From Warburgia ugandensis (taxonomy: Eukaryota > Streptophyta > Magnoliopsida > Canellales > Canellaceae), in NCBI GenBank assembly GCA_035236585.1, contig CP141127.1:63903495-63967494 (forward strand): a DNA stretch of 64,000 bases. The letters run 5' to 3'. The translations under genes and the position numbers were made by a program. Within the stretch, counting starts at the first letter, position 1. Each line of letters begins with the position of its first letter. Shown here in pieces: positions 10,141-23,030 of the stretch. The notes under the pieces were generated by a model. That model did not search any database, was not told the DNA's origin, and worked only from the letters and a program-made list of their open reading frames with translations.

Positions 10141-12966
10141 ATGAAGCCATGGTACTTAATATAGAGGAATGAAGGAATAAGATTCATAAAGCACCAATGT
10201 ATTCCTTGTGTCATAACTCCTAATAACTATCTGAATATTAGATATTATAAACATTTAAACATTTACAATATCTTAGCAAACTATGCTTGGTAAGGGAATA
10301 AGATGCATGTGAAAACTCAGAGAAATATTTCTTTTCACAATTTAATAATCATTTCAATGTATAAAAATACTATGCATTAATGATTTGCATGATTAATTGA
10401 GATAAGCTCAAACTTTAGAACATCAAATTCTCAAAGCATTTCATGTAAATATCATGAATAAATCCAATAGTGCAATATCATATTTATAAGACAATCAGAA
10501 TCTCAAGTAAATATTCTGAATAGATGTAAATATCATAAATAGATCCAATGATGCAATGTCATGTACACATCATGATCAAAATATCGAATAAAGCTTCTGA
10601 AGAGCAATAAGAGTTAAATAACATCAAACTCATAAAATAGTAATATATAATCATTGATGGTCACAACCCTAACTATACAAGGCTTCTAATCATTCAGTCA
10701 TTGCTGGGTCCATATCCATCCAATCAACACTGGGTATACACATCCATTTAGTCAAAACTAGTGTACATAGTGGTCATGAGTTCATACCAAACACATCATC
10801 ATGCCACATCATAAGGCACATCATCATGCAATCACATCACAATTTGCACACAAGGTGTAAAATATATAATGGACTACTTTAGTGCATCGCACATCCCACA
10901 TATCAAGATCCATTGTCATACTCTACTACACCAAGGTGGAAAAATACAGTGTCGTGTCTATATGGAGAGATAGATTGTCATAGTGTAGCCTTCCCATAAT
11001 TTCCACCACTTAGATGTTTTGCCTAATTATGGGCTTGGTGTCCATATCATAAGTTTCAGAGAGTGGATAGCGAAACCCTCATAGCTCTCCTAGTAAAGCA
11101 TCTACTAGGCTAATGCCTGTCAAAAACAAAATCCACTAGGCATCCATGCCCGTATGTAAAATAATAATATTATCAGGCTATATGCCTGTCTCATATCAAG
11201 TCCACACAAATATTATATCGTATGCCTAGTTGGTACCCTATACCAACATTAACCCCATCTAGCTTTCAAATCAAATCACATGGATATAAAACATATAGTT
11301 CATTCCCATATCATGCTTTTAAAGAAATTTTAATGCATTTTCAATTCATGAATTAATAATCAAATATTACAATTTCCTATATACAATATTACAACCTTTT
11401 TATTTAATAAAACATGTCATAAATATAATAGTATAATAATACATTACCATTGTATTTTATAAATAGGTCATGCCATTCAAATCTCATGCAATAAGCAAAT
11501 CACATGATGATATATTAAAAGATCATGCAATTTTAAAAAATTTGTATCTTAGATTTCGCCTACCTAGAATATGGGCTATCTAAATGCTCAATAGGCTTAG
11601 TTCATATCAATCATTGCATTTGTCAAGACATGTGTGCATATAATGTCATTCTCCTAGCCACAAGTTCTCGTTTATAACTCATTTAGTCTTTGATCATCAT
11701 TAAACATGATGATCTTGCCATTACTAATCTCTAATCATAGATATATCTCTTATTTTTTTCCATAATATTAAATCCTAGCCATTGATTAAAGATCAATAGT
11801 CAGATCATCAATTATCCTCAATTCTTATCACTCTTTGACTTATAGATAGTTTATTTCATATTTCAATGTTTGATCTATTGATGTGATGGTCAGATTGAAT
11901 TCTGATCGATCAAATCAGTAGTTTCAAATCATCCTAACATCCAATTTTTCTAATCAAATGTCTTTAGAATAATTAAACCATTAGATTTAGTATAATTAAC
12001 AATTTACATTAATTAAAAATTTAAATAACTTAATTTTTCTTCCTAAAGTTTAATCCATCCTAATCATGCCTATTTTCTAAGTTTTGTACAATGTACTAGG
12101 CATAATATAAGTAAAATGAAATTCAATCAATTTGAATATGGTTTGGTGGTGATCTTACCTATGATTGCTTAAATCTAAGTGTAATGTAGCATCTAAGGTG
12201 GTTTGATTGGATCTAATCACCTTTGATCTATTCAATCTAGGTCATACCATGTCTCCATCACTAGACTGGTGTTCAAGGTTTGCTTAGATCCTCAATTTCT
12301 CCAAAATGTTCATGACATCCAAACAGTTCTAACGGATATCACAAATCTAAAATCGAGTTTGTATTGGTTGTCAAATTTGTAAATAAAGGTTTCAGGTAAT
12401 TTTTTTATTGTTCAAATAAAAGGAATTGAATTTTAGGATTAACAGGTAGGATAGGTAGTTAAATGGATCTATAAATGGGTAAGCAAATTTGTTGACGTAT
12501 CTCATGTGTGTTAGGGTTCTGGTTGTGTGCATTTCTAATTGCATGCAGTTAGTGTGTCTTTGGTGCATGGTGATTGTAGGTGGTAATGAATAGTTCATTG
12601 ATGCCCCTTTTCTTGTTCATTTCTCCAACCAAATGTGGTTGGAATTTGACTTTTCTTAAAGGGTTTTACTCATCTCATGATGGGGAACACAATGAATAGT
12701 TTTGATCTCCAAAATAGGTCCTCATTTTACCCCCCACCTTCACCTTCCATGGTTGGTTCTTTGCCTTTTTCAATAGTCATTGGTTGGATCCAAGAGAGTA
12801 TCTATGGGTCTTGACCATCTCGTCATGAGTAACAAGATGGTTGGCTGGGATCATTGAATATAAGCTGTCATTTTCTTTGGCAAACTGCATCTTCCTAGCA
12901 TGCCATTCTCCCTCCATTTTCTCCTTCTCACCAATGTTAATGATAGTTTTTTGGCATTTCCCGATA

Positions 12967-13098
<132 letters not shown>

Positions 13099-13249
13099 TC
13101 TCATTGTCTTCCTTCTCCTTTCTCTTCCTTTCCTTTCCTCTTCTCCTTCTTCTTCTCTTTTTCTTCATTCTCCTTCCTCTTCCTTTCCTATTTCCTCTTC
13201 TCCTTCTCCTTCTCCTTCCTTTCCTCTCAATTTCATGAAAAAAACTCAA

Positions 13250-13259
13250 CTATTTATAG
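13250..13259 (-). promoter_or_regulatory. Candidate TATA box of the G LTR
   Basis: CTATAAATAG on the minus strand is a near-ideal plant TATA box in the expected orientation. The right LTR has a weaker ATTATAAATG near 30625. The GA-rich strand of the microsatellite lies about 150 bases downstream, so it would fall in the transcribed leader. Confidence 0.5.
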
Positions 13260-13747
13260 TCAGTCTATTTTAAGTGCCGAGGGGGCCAATATAAATTTGG
13301 CTCCTCCTTTTAATTATCTTATACTTTTATTATATATACATATTATTTAATGGTTACAGTCATTAAATGAAATTTGTGATTGCATTTTAATGTGTGATGA
13401 CTTGGACTTTGTATTTATGGCTAACATATATAGCTATCAGAATTGTGCATTATGCTAATAGGTAGGATTAAAGTACATGCACTCTTTTGTCCTTTACTTA
13501 ATTAAAGTTAAATACTTTAATTAAAATAATTATGAATTTTTCATTCAAACTCCAATTTTGAAGTTCTTAGTGTTGTTGGAAAGCTTATTCAATGTAGATT
13601 ATGAATATTGATGTTTTAAAGATTGATTTTGTATTTTGCTCAAGTTTATTCCTAAGAGACTCAAATTTTGAAATTCCAATTCCTCATTTCATTCAATTTA
13701 TGACTAAAAATTACATATAATGGAATCCAAAAATTTGCGATTTTACA

Positions 13748-16746
13748 TCCTTCCCCTCTTATGGGAATTTTGTCCTTGAAATTCTTTTCGCGTCATTTCT
13801 CAAACAATTTTTGTAATTTTCTTTTCTCATTTCATCACAAATTTCAAGTTTCCTTTTTAACATTACAATATAACTTTAACCAAGAAATTTCTTTATTGCT
13901 CACCTTCACTTTTATTTTTGAGTCACATTATTTCATAGATTCATAAAATTCTCAAAACACATTATTTCCAATTTCAAGTTTCAGCTCCTTACATTGTTCA
14001 TAATGGTAGCTTTTTCTATTTGCTTCAATGTATAAGGAGTTGCTTCCACTGCAAACTCTGATACTCACTTAACTTGCTAATACGTCAATATTGTTCCTCA
14101 AATTCTTACTATATAGGTGATTTCTCTAGATTTTTAAGGCCAATTTCATAACTATCAGTTTGCAATCATTAGTATCATAATATACCTCATGCTTCTTCAG
14201 TTATTGTTAAGTATCACATACATCTCTAATCATTATCTAATGCATTTATTGAAATCACTAAAGGCTAACTTTCTCTCATCCATTTGGTTGGTGTTTCTTC
14301 TTAATTTAAAGAACATATCATGTCAAACATTGCTACATATGCTTCTCACCTCATTTATACCGTTTCACCATAACTATGTCAAGTGTTTGAACCATTCTAT
14401 TCCATTTAAATGAATCAAAATAATACGATTGGGGTTCCCTATAATAATTTCTAGTTTCAATTAGAAATTTATTGCTATAAAAAAACTTTTCTTTATAGAA
14501 ATACTATTTTCCATTTCTTACATAATAACTGGACTTTCAACCAAAGCTTGCATATTGTCATTGTCTTTTTGCTGTTAAGGAATTTATCCTAATAGTGATA
14601 GATATCACTACCAAGTTTGGAGTAAGTGATTACTATATTACTCCTTTGATCTTCATCAAGCCATTTCATGTAACAACTTCTACATCTCATTCTTTATCCT
14701 TAGACACCCACTCATCCCTAACTTTTCATACATATCTTAGGATGCTTATCACAATTATAATTTCAAGTTCATAAATATGATGGTTGAAGTATTTGATTCA
14801 TAAGATTCATGACTTCAACTTTTCTCAATTTAACCAATATTACTTTGTAGCCATGTTCGTATAGAATTCTTAATATCATTTTTGAGATGTTTTTCACTAC
14901 AATTGATCCTTGGAAATTTTTAGCTAACTAAAATTGATCATGTAGGTCATTCATCTTTGCTAGAAGATTTATACTAATGTAGGGAATCATTTATGCATCT
15001 TCTTTTGACTATAATTGTTGATGCACCTTAGTAAATTATCGTATGTAATAGATTTTAGCTTTATCAATCCATTTAATTATTTCTCAAGATTCCTCAATTC
15101 TATAAGTGTCACAAATGTGAAATCCTTAGGGTATAACTAATTCCCATCTATTACTTCCACTATGAATACCTCCCTTTCTAATTGATTCTGATAATTATTT
15201 AAAACCCTTTATTTATTCCAACATTTTGAGCTTTAATCGCTTTCAACTTCGTAATTCATTCTATTATTAATTCAATATTCTTCAGCACAGATATAAGATC
15301 TCTTAAACTTAATCCCACTATTTTCTTTCACTAATATTCCTTCAATTTTTCTAAACTGCCATCTAAGACTTCGTAAGAATGTAAGGCTTTCAACATGAAA
15401 ATAATGGTATGATTAAGTCAAGTGAATCTTTATTATCATCTTTATACATCCCCATTCTCATCATTAAGTTTTATATAATTAATGATTCGTTCTTGATCAC
15501 ATTTGCCAAAATCATTGTTATAATTCATTTATAATTCTACATCAAATCACTTTATAAAATTTTGATTTAACTTCTTTTGGTCATTAAAGATCACATGTCT
15601 TTATTCACTATTTTATGCTAATCACTTATAGTGACTTTCATTACATGTTACTTTCATAAGATAATCTTTATTTTTAATCAATCTCCTTGTTCAATTCATA
15701 GTACATAATCGATATTGTATGATCACTTATACACCAAGGTCAATCATACTTATAAATTATACACCTTCACATAATATAACACAAGATCTTTGTATACAAC
15801 TTCTTCACCAAGTCCTTTCACAAATGTTTATTTATTTAACCTATTTGTATTTTTTCTTATATTCTTATTTTCTTTTCACTAACCAAATCATCCATAATCT
15901 AAGTAATAATCTAATACTACAACAAGAATGTTCAGGGAGTTCAAATCTTTTCTCATTGATCACATACTGAGAGTATTTCTTTGTACTGAGGTTCACTAAA
16001 ACAAATCATCACCTCCATTTAGGATTATTTATACACTTTAAGATCATTAGGTATAATTGATTATATAGAACTTGAGTCTAGAGAAATTTGACAATTCTAC
16101 CATGAACAAAATATGTATTTCTACATAATCATTATATGATTCTCTTACAACAGTTTACTCAAGTCACCAATTAATTCTTTTGTATTGTTACTTTATATCA
16201 CTGTATGAAACAACCTGTACATAACCAATTTCATCAGCTAAGTCAAATAATACATCATAGGCTATATCCTTCCATCATAGCCAATGTCAAAGTCCTCTAT
16301 ACCCCTACAGAATCCTCATAATACTTTCCAAGGAATTATTCATTCTCATTCTTAATATGCAACATCCATATTGTATTTCTCTATATCAACTACTTATTTG
16401 CCATATACTATTTCCTTACTGGAATCCTTTATGTCAATGACTTATTCATAATCTTATCCAAATCCATGATCCAAGATCAAATTATTACTATAAAAACAAA
16501 GCATTTCATGTATAAAATGTTAAGATCCTCTTAATATTAACATCCCTAACAATTTTTCATCATGTTGTAAGATCATCAGTAGAGAGTATGTACTAGTCCA
16601 AACTAATTTTTATAACCCTCTAAATGTTTAAAATACTCATTTACCAAGACCGACTTCTGATCTTTCTCATTTTTATTACACTACTTATAATAAAAAAATC
16701 AATAGACACTTTAAAGCTTAACACAAATAGTAGGTTGTCCCTGTTA
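13748..16746 (-). pseudogene. Interior of element G: heavily decayed chromovirus gag-pol
   Basis: It directly follows the left LTR. TCCTTCCCCTC then a CTTGAAATTCTT stretch matches the polypurine tract and pol end of H (19693-19722) in position and sequence. Beyond this I see no confident domain: all frames on both strands are short. The open stretches at 13761, 14189, 15719 and 16624 (plus strand) are AT-rich and resemble no protein. Order by analogy with H would be integrase on the left and gag on the right. The span is shorter than the roughly 4.6-kb interior of H, so deletions are likely. Confidence 0.5.
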
Positions 16747-16751
16747 ATAAA
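16747..16751. repeat. Target-site duplication of element H, left copy (ATAAA)
   Basis: ATAAA immediately before the LTR start TGTAACACC; the same five bases follow the other LTR end at 27304-27308. Confidence 0.9.
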
Positions 16752-16775
16752 TGTAACACCCTGGATTTTTAAGAC

Positions 16776-16818
<43 letters not shown>

Positions 16819-19692
16819 ATGGCATTTTGAATAAGAGCATTTGGGATCCCATGAGAAAAGTTTTAATTATCATTTTACTAAAACAATTCTTAAAAATTCT
16901 GGGTGTTATTTTTCCTTTCTCAAAACGGCATACATGTAAATAAAACAATACGCGTATCAATCAATGTCAAATAAATCGATGCCTTTATTTTAAATCAAAT
17001 AAATGTCCAAAACACAATAATAACATGGCCCAGGGTCTATCCATCATAACGTCCCATATAAATGTCCAACATATGTCCAGACATCTCAATCAAATCCAAA
17101 TATAAAGTATGCAGTCCATAATTAAATCCAAATGATAATCCTATTTAATGACTCACATCACTATCTAAAACTGTAGGAAAAAGATCTTTAGCAGCTCTCA
17201 CGGTTTCTCAACAGCTTTTCCTTTCCTGATGTCGCGCTTAAGATCTAAGGCATTGCAAAACAAAGCAATGCCTCAGCAAGCTATCGCTTATGTAGGTACA
17301 TAGATAATTAATGTAATAAATGAAATAATTGATTAACAATACTGCTGAAACTTCTATCATTTATGAAAATAGCAGTATCCTAAGTCATGTCCAAATAAAT
17401 GTCAATTTATTCCATATGCTAAAACATGCATTTCACGGAGTCAAAACATGACATGAAACAATGTAAATGAGCATACAACAGAATAAGGGCACCCTAAGGT
17501 AATGGGTCCCACAACATCACACTAACATCATGGATCATGAGTACTCATAGTGAACCTCTGAGTGTCGTCACACCCATGCATACCATCCATAACCATGCTC
17601 ATCACACATGCACACATAATAAGAATATGGCCATCATGCTGCAGTGGCAACCCTCCATGGGTATCAACCACCGCCGTTCTCCGTCGACACCATAACGGGA
17701 GACTTAGCGTCTGTCCCCATGGAAAGGCTCAGACTGGTAGTGTGGACTATCCATGTTAACAAACCCCTATCGAATGCCATCTATGGGCAGGTGTCTATCA
17801 TATCACAATATCATCACATCACAATCTCAGAGGGTGGGTGGTCGGCCCTATCCTTCCTAACATGAAGCCCACAGGGCGAGAGCACCCGTCATCAAATATA
17901 AAACACGAAAATCATATGTATATGCTAAAACTCAAGAGCACTCATAGCTTGAATTCCCCAAGACATGCCCCTCATCCTGGGGCTAGCCTATAAAAGGACG
18001 AGCTAATAAGCCTCTATTCTCATTTCCATGTAAATCCATGCATTTCCTATATATAATAAGAAATAAGTCTCTATTTAAGCATAACTAATTAACATCATGC
18101 TTATAAAAGCATTTGAAATAAGTTTATTCAATAAAAGATCTCAATTTGGAATAATCACAATGTACTTAAAGTCGCATGAAATCTACGATAATTGATAATT
18201 GTAATTTAAAACACAATCACACTTGATGCTATGTTTAAACATGGTTTAAAAATCAAAGTAAAGTATTAATTATTGTCACCTACCTCAATGTGAGACCACT
18301 AGCTTGCTAATAACGCCCTTTAACTGGTATATTCAAGTACACATGTACATGTCCCACCACTATTTTAAAATTTTCCTAAAGAAAAAGTAGTCATTTATAA
18401 GTTTTTAAGTTAAAACTAGGTCCGCGTCATCAATACGGTCACAACGCCTCTTTTGGACTTCTCTAGCTCCCAAAAATCAAGTTTTTGTGAAAAAAATACG
18501 TAAATGGGGCCTACCGGACCACCATAAGGTGGTCTATACCGGCGGTTCCATTTTCCGCCTGTTTAAACTGCAGGACGGGTCACGAGGACGCGTCGCGTGT
18601 GTCCTTGGTACCATGACGCATCGCTGCGTGCGTCACGGTTGCCAAGATGCACCTCGTCCCGACCCCACTGCGGCAGCCAATAGTGGCCCTTTCGCGCATG
18701 CGACGTCGATGTCATTCGACGTCCTCCCTTGGTACGTTCCGCTGTGCATCCTGGCGTCAGCGCTAGGGCGCCAACGCCATTGACGTCACTGGACAATCGT
18801 CTTCGGCGGAGCTACAGAGCTCCGTTTTGCGCAATTTTGCGCCGTTTTTCTTAGAATTCTCTCTAGAATCCATTTATGCCCTCCTTTTGCCTTGATTTTG
18901 CCAAAAACCATGTTTTTTAAATGATTTTTCCCAAGTTCCTAAAATCATCCCTAGGTACTGGTTTTTGCGTTTTCTAGAGAAACCCACCATTGGATCTCTC
19001 CCAAATTTAAAGGGTTTGATCTTGGGTCTCTTATGCATTAGTTGGGTGGTGCGATTTTCAAACTGACATGGTTTCATCCATGAAATCACGCTCCAACAGT
19101 AGCGTGCACAGAGTTTCTAGGAAATCTGATTTTTTTCTAATTTTAAATGTTTTTTTAATTATTTTACCTATTTAATAAATACTTAAATTAGGGTTTAAGG
19201 ACTTACCTATTGTTAGCCGTTGCCAGGCGTTGCCGGAGTCCCACTCGCCAGAAAAATGCGAACTTTGCAGGGCTTAGGGTTACTGCGTGAAACGCAATGA
19301 AACGCTCAAGGTGGAGCGTTTTGGCTCTTAGGGAAGGGTAGATATAGGGTTTAGAGTCCTAAGGGAAGAGAAACTCTTCTCCTCACGCCTCTTTCCATGT
19401 CTCTCCGGCAATTTCACCGGAACTGGTAGAGACGTGTGGAAGACAGGGGTGCCATTATCAATTTGGACCCCTGTGTAATACATCTCTGTCAAATGACCAA
19501 AATGCCCTTACAACTTCGACAGCTCCTAACTCCCTCGTTTGAGCTTCGTTTTTCGCGTTCTTTGTGGCGTTGGACTCATATCGACGAGCATTTTCAAATT
19601 CTTAAGCTTTCAGGAAAAATTTTCATCTATAAAATTTTAATTTAATTTATTTAGAAATTTCTAAATTTATACTAAAAATGAAGGATATTACA
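16752..19692 (-). repeat. Left (3') LTR of element H
   Basis: Pairs with 24311-27303 over its full length. Differences seen are mostly transitions plus some indels: an ATT microsatellite here (16776-16817) where the other LTR has TTTA units, a 12-bp duplication of GTTGCCAGGC-type sequence near 19220, and absence of about 34 bases present at 26122-26155. A CpG-rich block (18540-18790) stands out against the AT-rich rest. Open frames such as 18487-18783 fall in this block and are not genes. A minus-strand TATATCTA near 19340 is a weak TATA candidate. Confidence 0.95.
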
Positions 19693-19711
19693 TCCTTCCC
19701 TCATAAAAAAT
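19693..19711 (-). other. Polypurine tract of element H
   Basis: On the minus strand, ATGAGGGAAGGA directly precedes the LTR start TGTAATATCC. It is the plus-strand primer position for reverse transcription. Confidence 0.85.
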
Positions 19712-19738
19712 TCGTCCTCGAAAATTAGCTACATACCT

Positions 19739-20284
19739 CTATGTAAATAACTCTGGATGAATCTTTCGCATCTCCTCTTCAGTATCCCAGGTAGCCTCCT
19801 GTAATGAATGATGTTGCCAAAAGACTTTGACCAAGGCAATGGTCTTATTCCTTAACTCCTTGACTTTTGTATCCAGGATGCGCACTGGTCTCTCCTCAAG
19901 CGTCATATCAGACTGTAGCTCTCCTAGGATCTGCTCCAACACGTGTGAGGGATCTGGCATGTATTTCCTCAGCAGAGACACATGAAATACGTCATATACA
20001 TTTGCCAGCTATGGTGGTAAGGCTAGCTGGTATGCCACTAACCCAACTCTGCGTAAGATCTCGAAAGGTCCAATATACCTGGGTCTAAGCTTCCCTTTAT
20101 TTCCAAACCTCAACACCCCTTTCATAGGAGAAACTTTTAGGAATACATGCTCACCTTCCGAGAATTCCAAGTCTTTTCGCCTCTTGTCTGCATAAATTTT
20201 CTGTCGACTGTGAGCTGTCAGTAACCTTTTCTGGATGAGTTGGACTTTCTCTGCACACTCTTCCACTAACTCAGACTTCACCAC
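19739..20284 (-). pseudogene. H pol C-terminus: integrase tail and chromodomain
   Basis: The 20284-20009 segment is the integrase C-terminal region, with LRPRYIGPFEIL and the family-typical LPP ending. The 19981-19739 segment starts in the conserved SLLRKYMPDPSHVLE and ends EATWDTEEEMRKIHPELF, the plant chromovirus chromodomain. In this family the domain is thought to direct integration to heterochromatin through histone marks. An in-frame TAG separates the two segments near 20007, and another stop near 20285 separates them from the integrase core. Confidence 0.9.
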
Positions 20285-20305
20285 GCATCTTTCTCCTACA
20301 TCACT

Positions 20306-21060
20306 CTAGCATAAAGGTGACCGACAAGGTCTTCCATAATGTGCCTCGTATGGAGCCATACCAATACTAGCGTAATGACTATTATTATAGGCAAATTCCA
20401 CCAAAGGTAAATGGTCTTCCCAGCTACCCTTCCAATCCATAACACAAGCTCGTAGCATATCCTCAATAGTCTGGATGGTCCTCTCGCTTTGTTCGTCTGT
20501 CTGAGGATGGAATGCTGTGCTAAATTTCAATCTTGATCCTAACGCCTCTTGTACGCTCTTCCAGTATTTTGAGGTAAATCGCGTATCTCGATTTGATATA
20601 ATCGTCAAGGGAACTCCATGTAGACTGACGATCTCCTTCACATATAATTTCGCCAAACTATCCACGGTCTGATTCTGTCTGATAGGAAGGAAATGAGCGG
20701 ACTTAGTCAACCTATCCACAATAACCCATATCATGTCGTGATCGCTAACAGTCCTCGGAAGACCCAGAATAAAGTCCATGGTAATATGGTCCCACTTCCA
20801 CTCAGGAAGGTCCAGTGTCTGAAGTAATCCTAATGGACGCTGATGCTCAACCAGGTCAAACATCATGCAACGCACTCTCCCACATCCTTCTTCATACCAT
20901 TCCACTAGAAATGCCTCTTGAGATCCTGATATATCTTAGTACCCCCAGGATGAATTGTATACGAGGACTGGTGCGCTTCTTGAAGTAACTCATGCCTCAA
21001 TTCATCATCTGCCAGTACTACCAACCTTCCCTTAAATCTGACTCCTCTATCTGGTCCCCT
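20306..21060 (-). pseudogene. H integrase: zinc finger and catalytic core
   Basis: The zinc-binding part (about 21000-20870) has the HELLQEAH and IHPGGTKIY landmarks, but a TGG-to-TAG stop breaks the HFWW motif near 20911, and the second Cys of the final CxxC appears to be Phe. The core (20905-20306) has WDHITMDFI with the first Asp and HPQTDEQSERTIQTIEDM with the Glu. The second catalytic Asp is replaced: TIISNRDTRFTS reads Asn (codon at 20591-20593) where the family has Asp, a G-to-A change. Strand transfer would be impossible for this copy. The open frame begins mid-domain, so its apparent start is not a real start. Confidence 0.9.
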
Positions 21061-22437
21061 CTAAAAATCTGCCTTATCTGTCAATTCTTGTGTTTCTTTA
21101 TCTTTGACCTGTGCTTCTAAGATCCTGTCAAAGAACTTAGACCGAGTTGACAAATTGGAAATCATCACTCCAGACTTCCTACTTAGGGCATCTGCAACGA
21201 CATTAGCCTTCCCAAGATGGTACTGTATGGTGAAGTTGAAGTCCTTGAGATACTCCATCCATCTATGCTGCCTCATGTTCAAATCACTCTACGTAAAGAA
21301 GTACTTGAGGCTCTTATGATCAGTGAATACCTCAAATCTCTCATCATAAAGATAATGTCTCCAGGACTTCAATTCAAATACCACCGCTGCTAATTCCAAA
21401 TCATGTGTTGGGTAATTTACCTCATGTGTCTTTAACTGTCTAGACGCATAGGCAATTACCTTCCCATGTTGCATCAACACTGCTCCTAATCCCTTGCTAG
21501 AGGCGTCGCAATAAACCACATAACCGCCTGCACCTGTAAGTCTCCTCTTGAGCTCTTGGAAGCTCTCCTCGCACGCCTCGGTCCATACAAATTGAGTGTC
21601 TTTCCTGGTCAGGGTGGTCAATGGTAACGCAATCTTAGAGAATCCCTCTATGAAACGATGATAATACCCTGCCAAACCAAGAAAACTGAGAATCTCAGTC
21701 ACTGTCTTGGGCCTCTCCCAGTGTAGTACTGCCTCTACCTTTGCTGAATCCACAGCCACTCCATCTTTTGATATGACGTGGCCTAAGAAATGCACTTGGT
21801 CTAGCCAAAAATCACACTTACTAAACTTGGCATACAACTGATGTCGACGAAGTGTGTCCAATACCGTGTGGAGATGCTCTCTATGTGCCTCATGACTAGG
21901 CGAATAAATCAAGATGTCATCAACGAATACAATCACAAACTTATCCAAATAAGCTCGAAAAACACGGTTCATTAGATCCATGAACACTGTAGGTGTGTTC
22001 GTTAATCCAAACGGCATCACTAGGAACTCATAATGACCATAACGACTCCTAAAAGCAGTCTTTGAGATATCCTCTTCTCTAACCCTCAGCTGATGATACC
22101 CCGACCTTAGATCTATCTTGGAGAACACTTGTGCTAATTGAAGCTAATCAAATAGATCATCTATGCGTGAAAAAGGGTATCGGTTCTTTATAGTAACACT
22201 GTTCAGCAACTCATAGTCAATGCATAGTCTCAGTGATCCATCCTTTTTCTTCACGAAAAGGACTAGTGCTCCCCATGGTGATCCACTAGGCCTAATGAAA
22301 CCCTTATCCAATAACTCTTGCAATTGTACCTTAAGCTCTCTCAACTCTGCTGGAGCCATCCTGTATGGTGCCTTAGAGATAGGTGATGTACCCGGCACCA
22401 AGTCAATAGTAAAGTCGATCTCCCTACTTGGAGGCAA
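21061..22437 (-). pseudogene. H reverse transcriptase and RNase H
   Basis: RT starts within 22437-22144 ([13 protein letters not shown], then [18 protein letters not shown]) and continues in 22128-21289 ([35 protein letters not shown] with both Asp codons at 21916-21921, [10 protein letters not shown]). RNase H follows with [13 protein letters not shown] and [10 protein letters not shown], then [14 protein letters not shown] and [12 protein letters not shown] in 21282-21061. The connection before the RNase H Asp is shorter than usual by about a dozen residues, so a small deletion is likely. TAG stops lie at 22144-22146, 21289-21291 and near 21286; the first replaces a Gln of the conserved FDQLQ motif. 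Confidence 0.93.
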
Positions 22438-23030
22438 TCCTGGTAAATCCTCAGGAAAGACATCAGTAAAATTACAGACAACATCAATCTCATCAAGCCG
22501 TGGTTGTTAATTGTCCTCAACAGTCACATATGCGAGGAATGCGTTACACCCTCGTGCACAAAATCGTGCCGCCTTCATAACAAAGATAATGCATGTTCTT
22601 GATTGATCTTTCCTACCTTAGAACACTATTTCTGGTTGCCCAGGTATAAGAAAAGTGACTCGCTTCTTTCGGCAGTCTACCATAGCCCAATAGTTGGCTA
22701 ACCAATCCATCCCAAGAATAATATCGTAGTCTACCATGTCTAGTAAGATGAGGTCAGTGTCCATACTCACGCCTGATATCTCTACAAGTATTTCTCTAAG
22801 ATATTCTGTAGTCTCTACTGTCTCTCCCACAGGTGTCATAATATCTAATCCAAATGCTAGTTTGTGTACACATACATCAAGGCAAGATGCAAAAATACAT
22901 GATATAAAAGAATTTGTAGACCCTGTGTCAAAAAGAACTTTGGCATGTCGATCTGAGACTAGAAGAGTACCTTCTACGACCTGGTGTGATGCCTGTGCCT
23001 GTCTTGATGTGATGGAAAATACTCGTCCCT
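22438..23030 (-). pseudogene. H aspartic protease and protease-RT linker
   Basis: The active-site loop reads FDTGSTNSF (Asp-Thr-Gly codons at 22921-22929). The flap and C-terminal part follow (22839-22618), with MVDYDIILGMDWL and CRKKRVTF. The frame is open from just after a TAG near 23030 to a TAG at 22618-22620. The linker to RT is still readable, ending near DLPGLPP (22440). The retroviral-type protease would cut the Gag-Pol polyprotein. The catalytic triad is intact, but the frame is interrupted on both sides. Confidence 0.88.

Larger units (their letters stand above)
6786..10180 (+). mobile_element. RTE-clade LINE inserted in the G LTR (LINE-1 copy)
   Basis: It is bounded by G LTR sequence on both sides: the G right LTR around AAAAAGCACCAATATACC is interrupted here. 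It contains a repeated 5' leader, an AP-type endonuclease, a reverse transcriptase and a short 3' end with no long poly(A) tail. The order endonuclease then RT in one frame, and the wording of the motifs, are those of plant RTE (BovB-like) LINEs. The exact ends are uncertain by a few tens of bases. Possible target-duplication remnants (AAAAG near 6780 and AAAGCACC at 10180) are too short to rely on. Confidence 0.75.

Noticed and set aside
18487-18796. Frames of 98 and 77 codons on opposite strands
   Set aside because: CpG-rich block of the H LTR; the matching part of the other LTR gives different frames.
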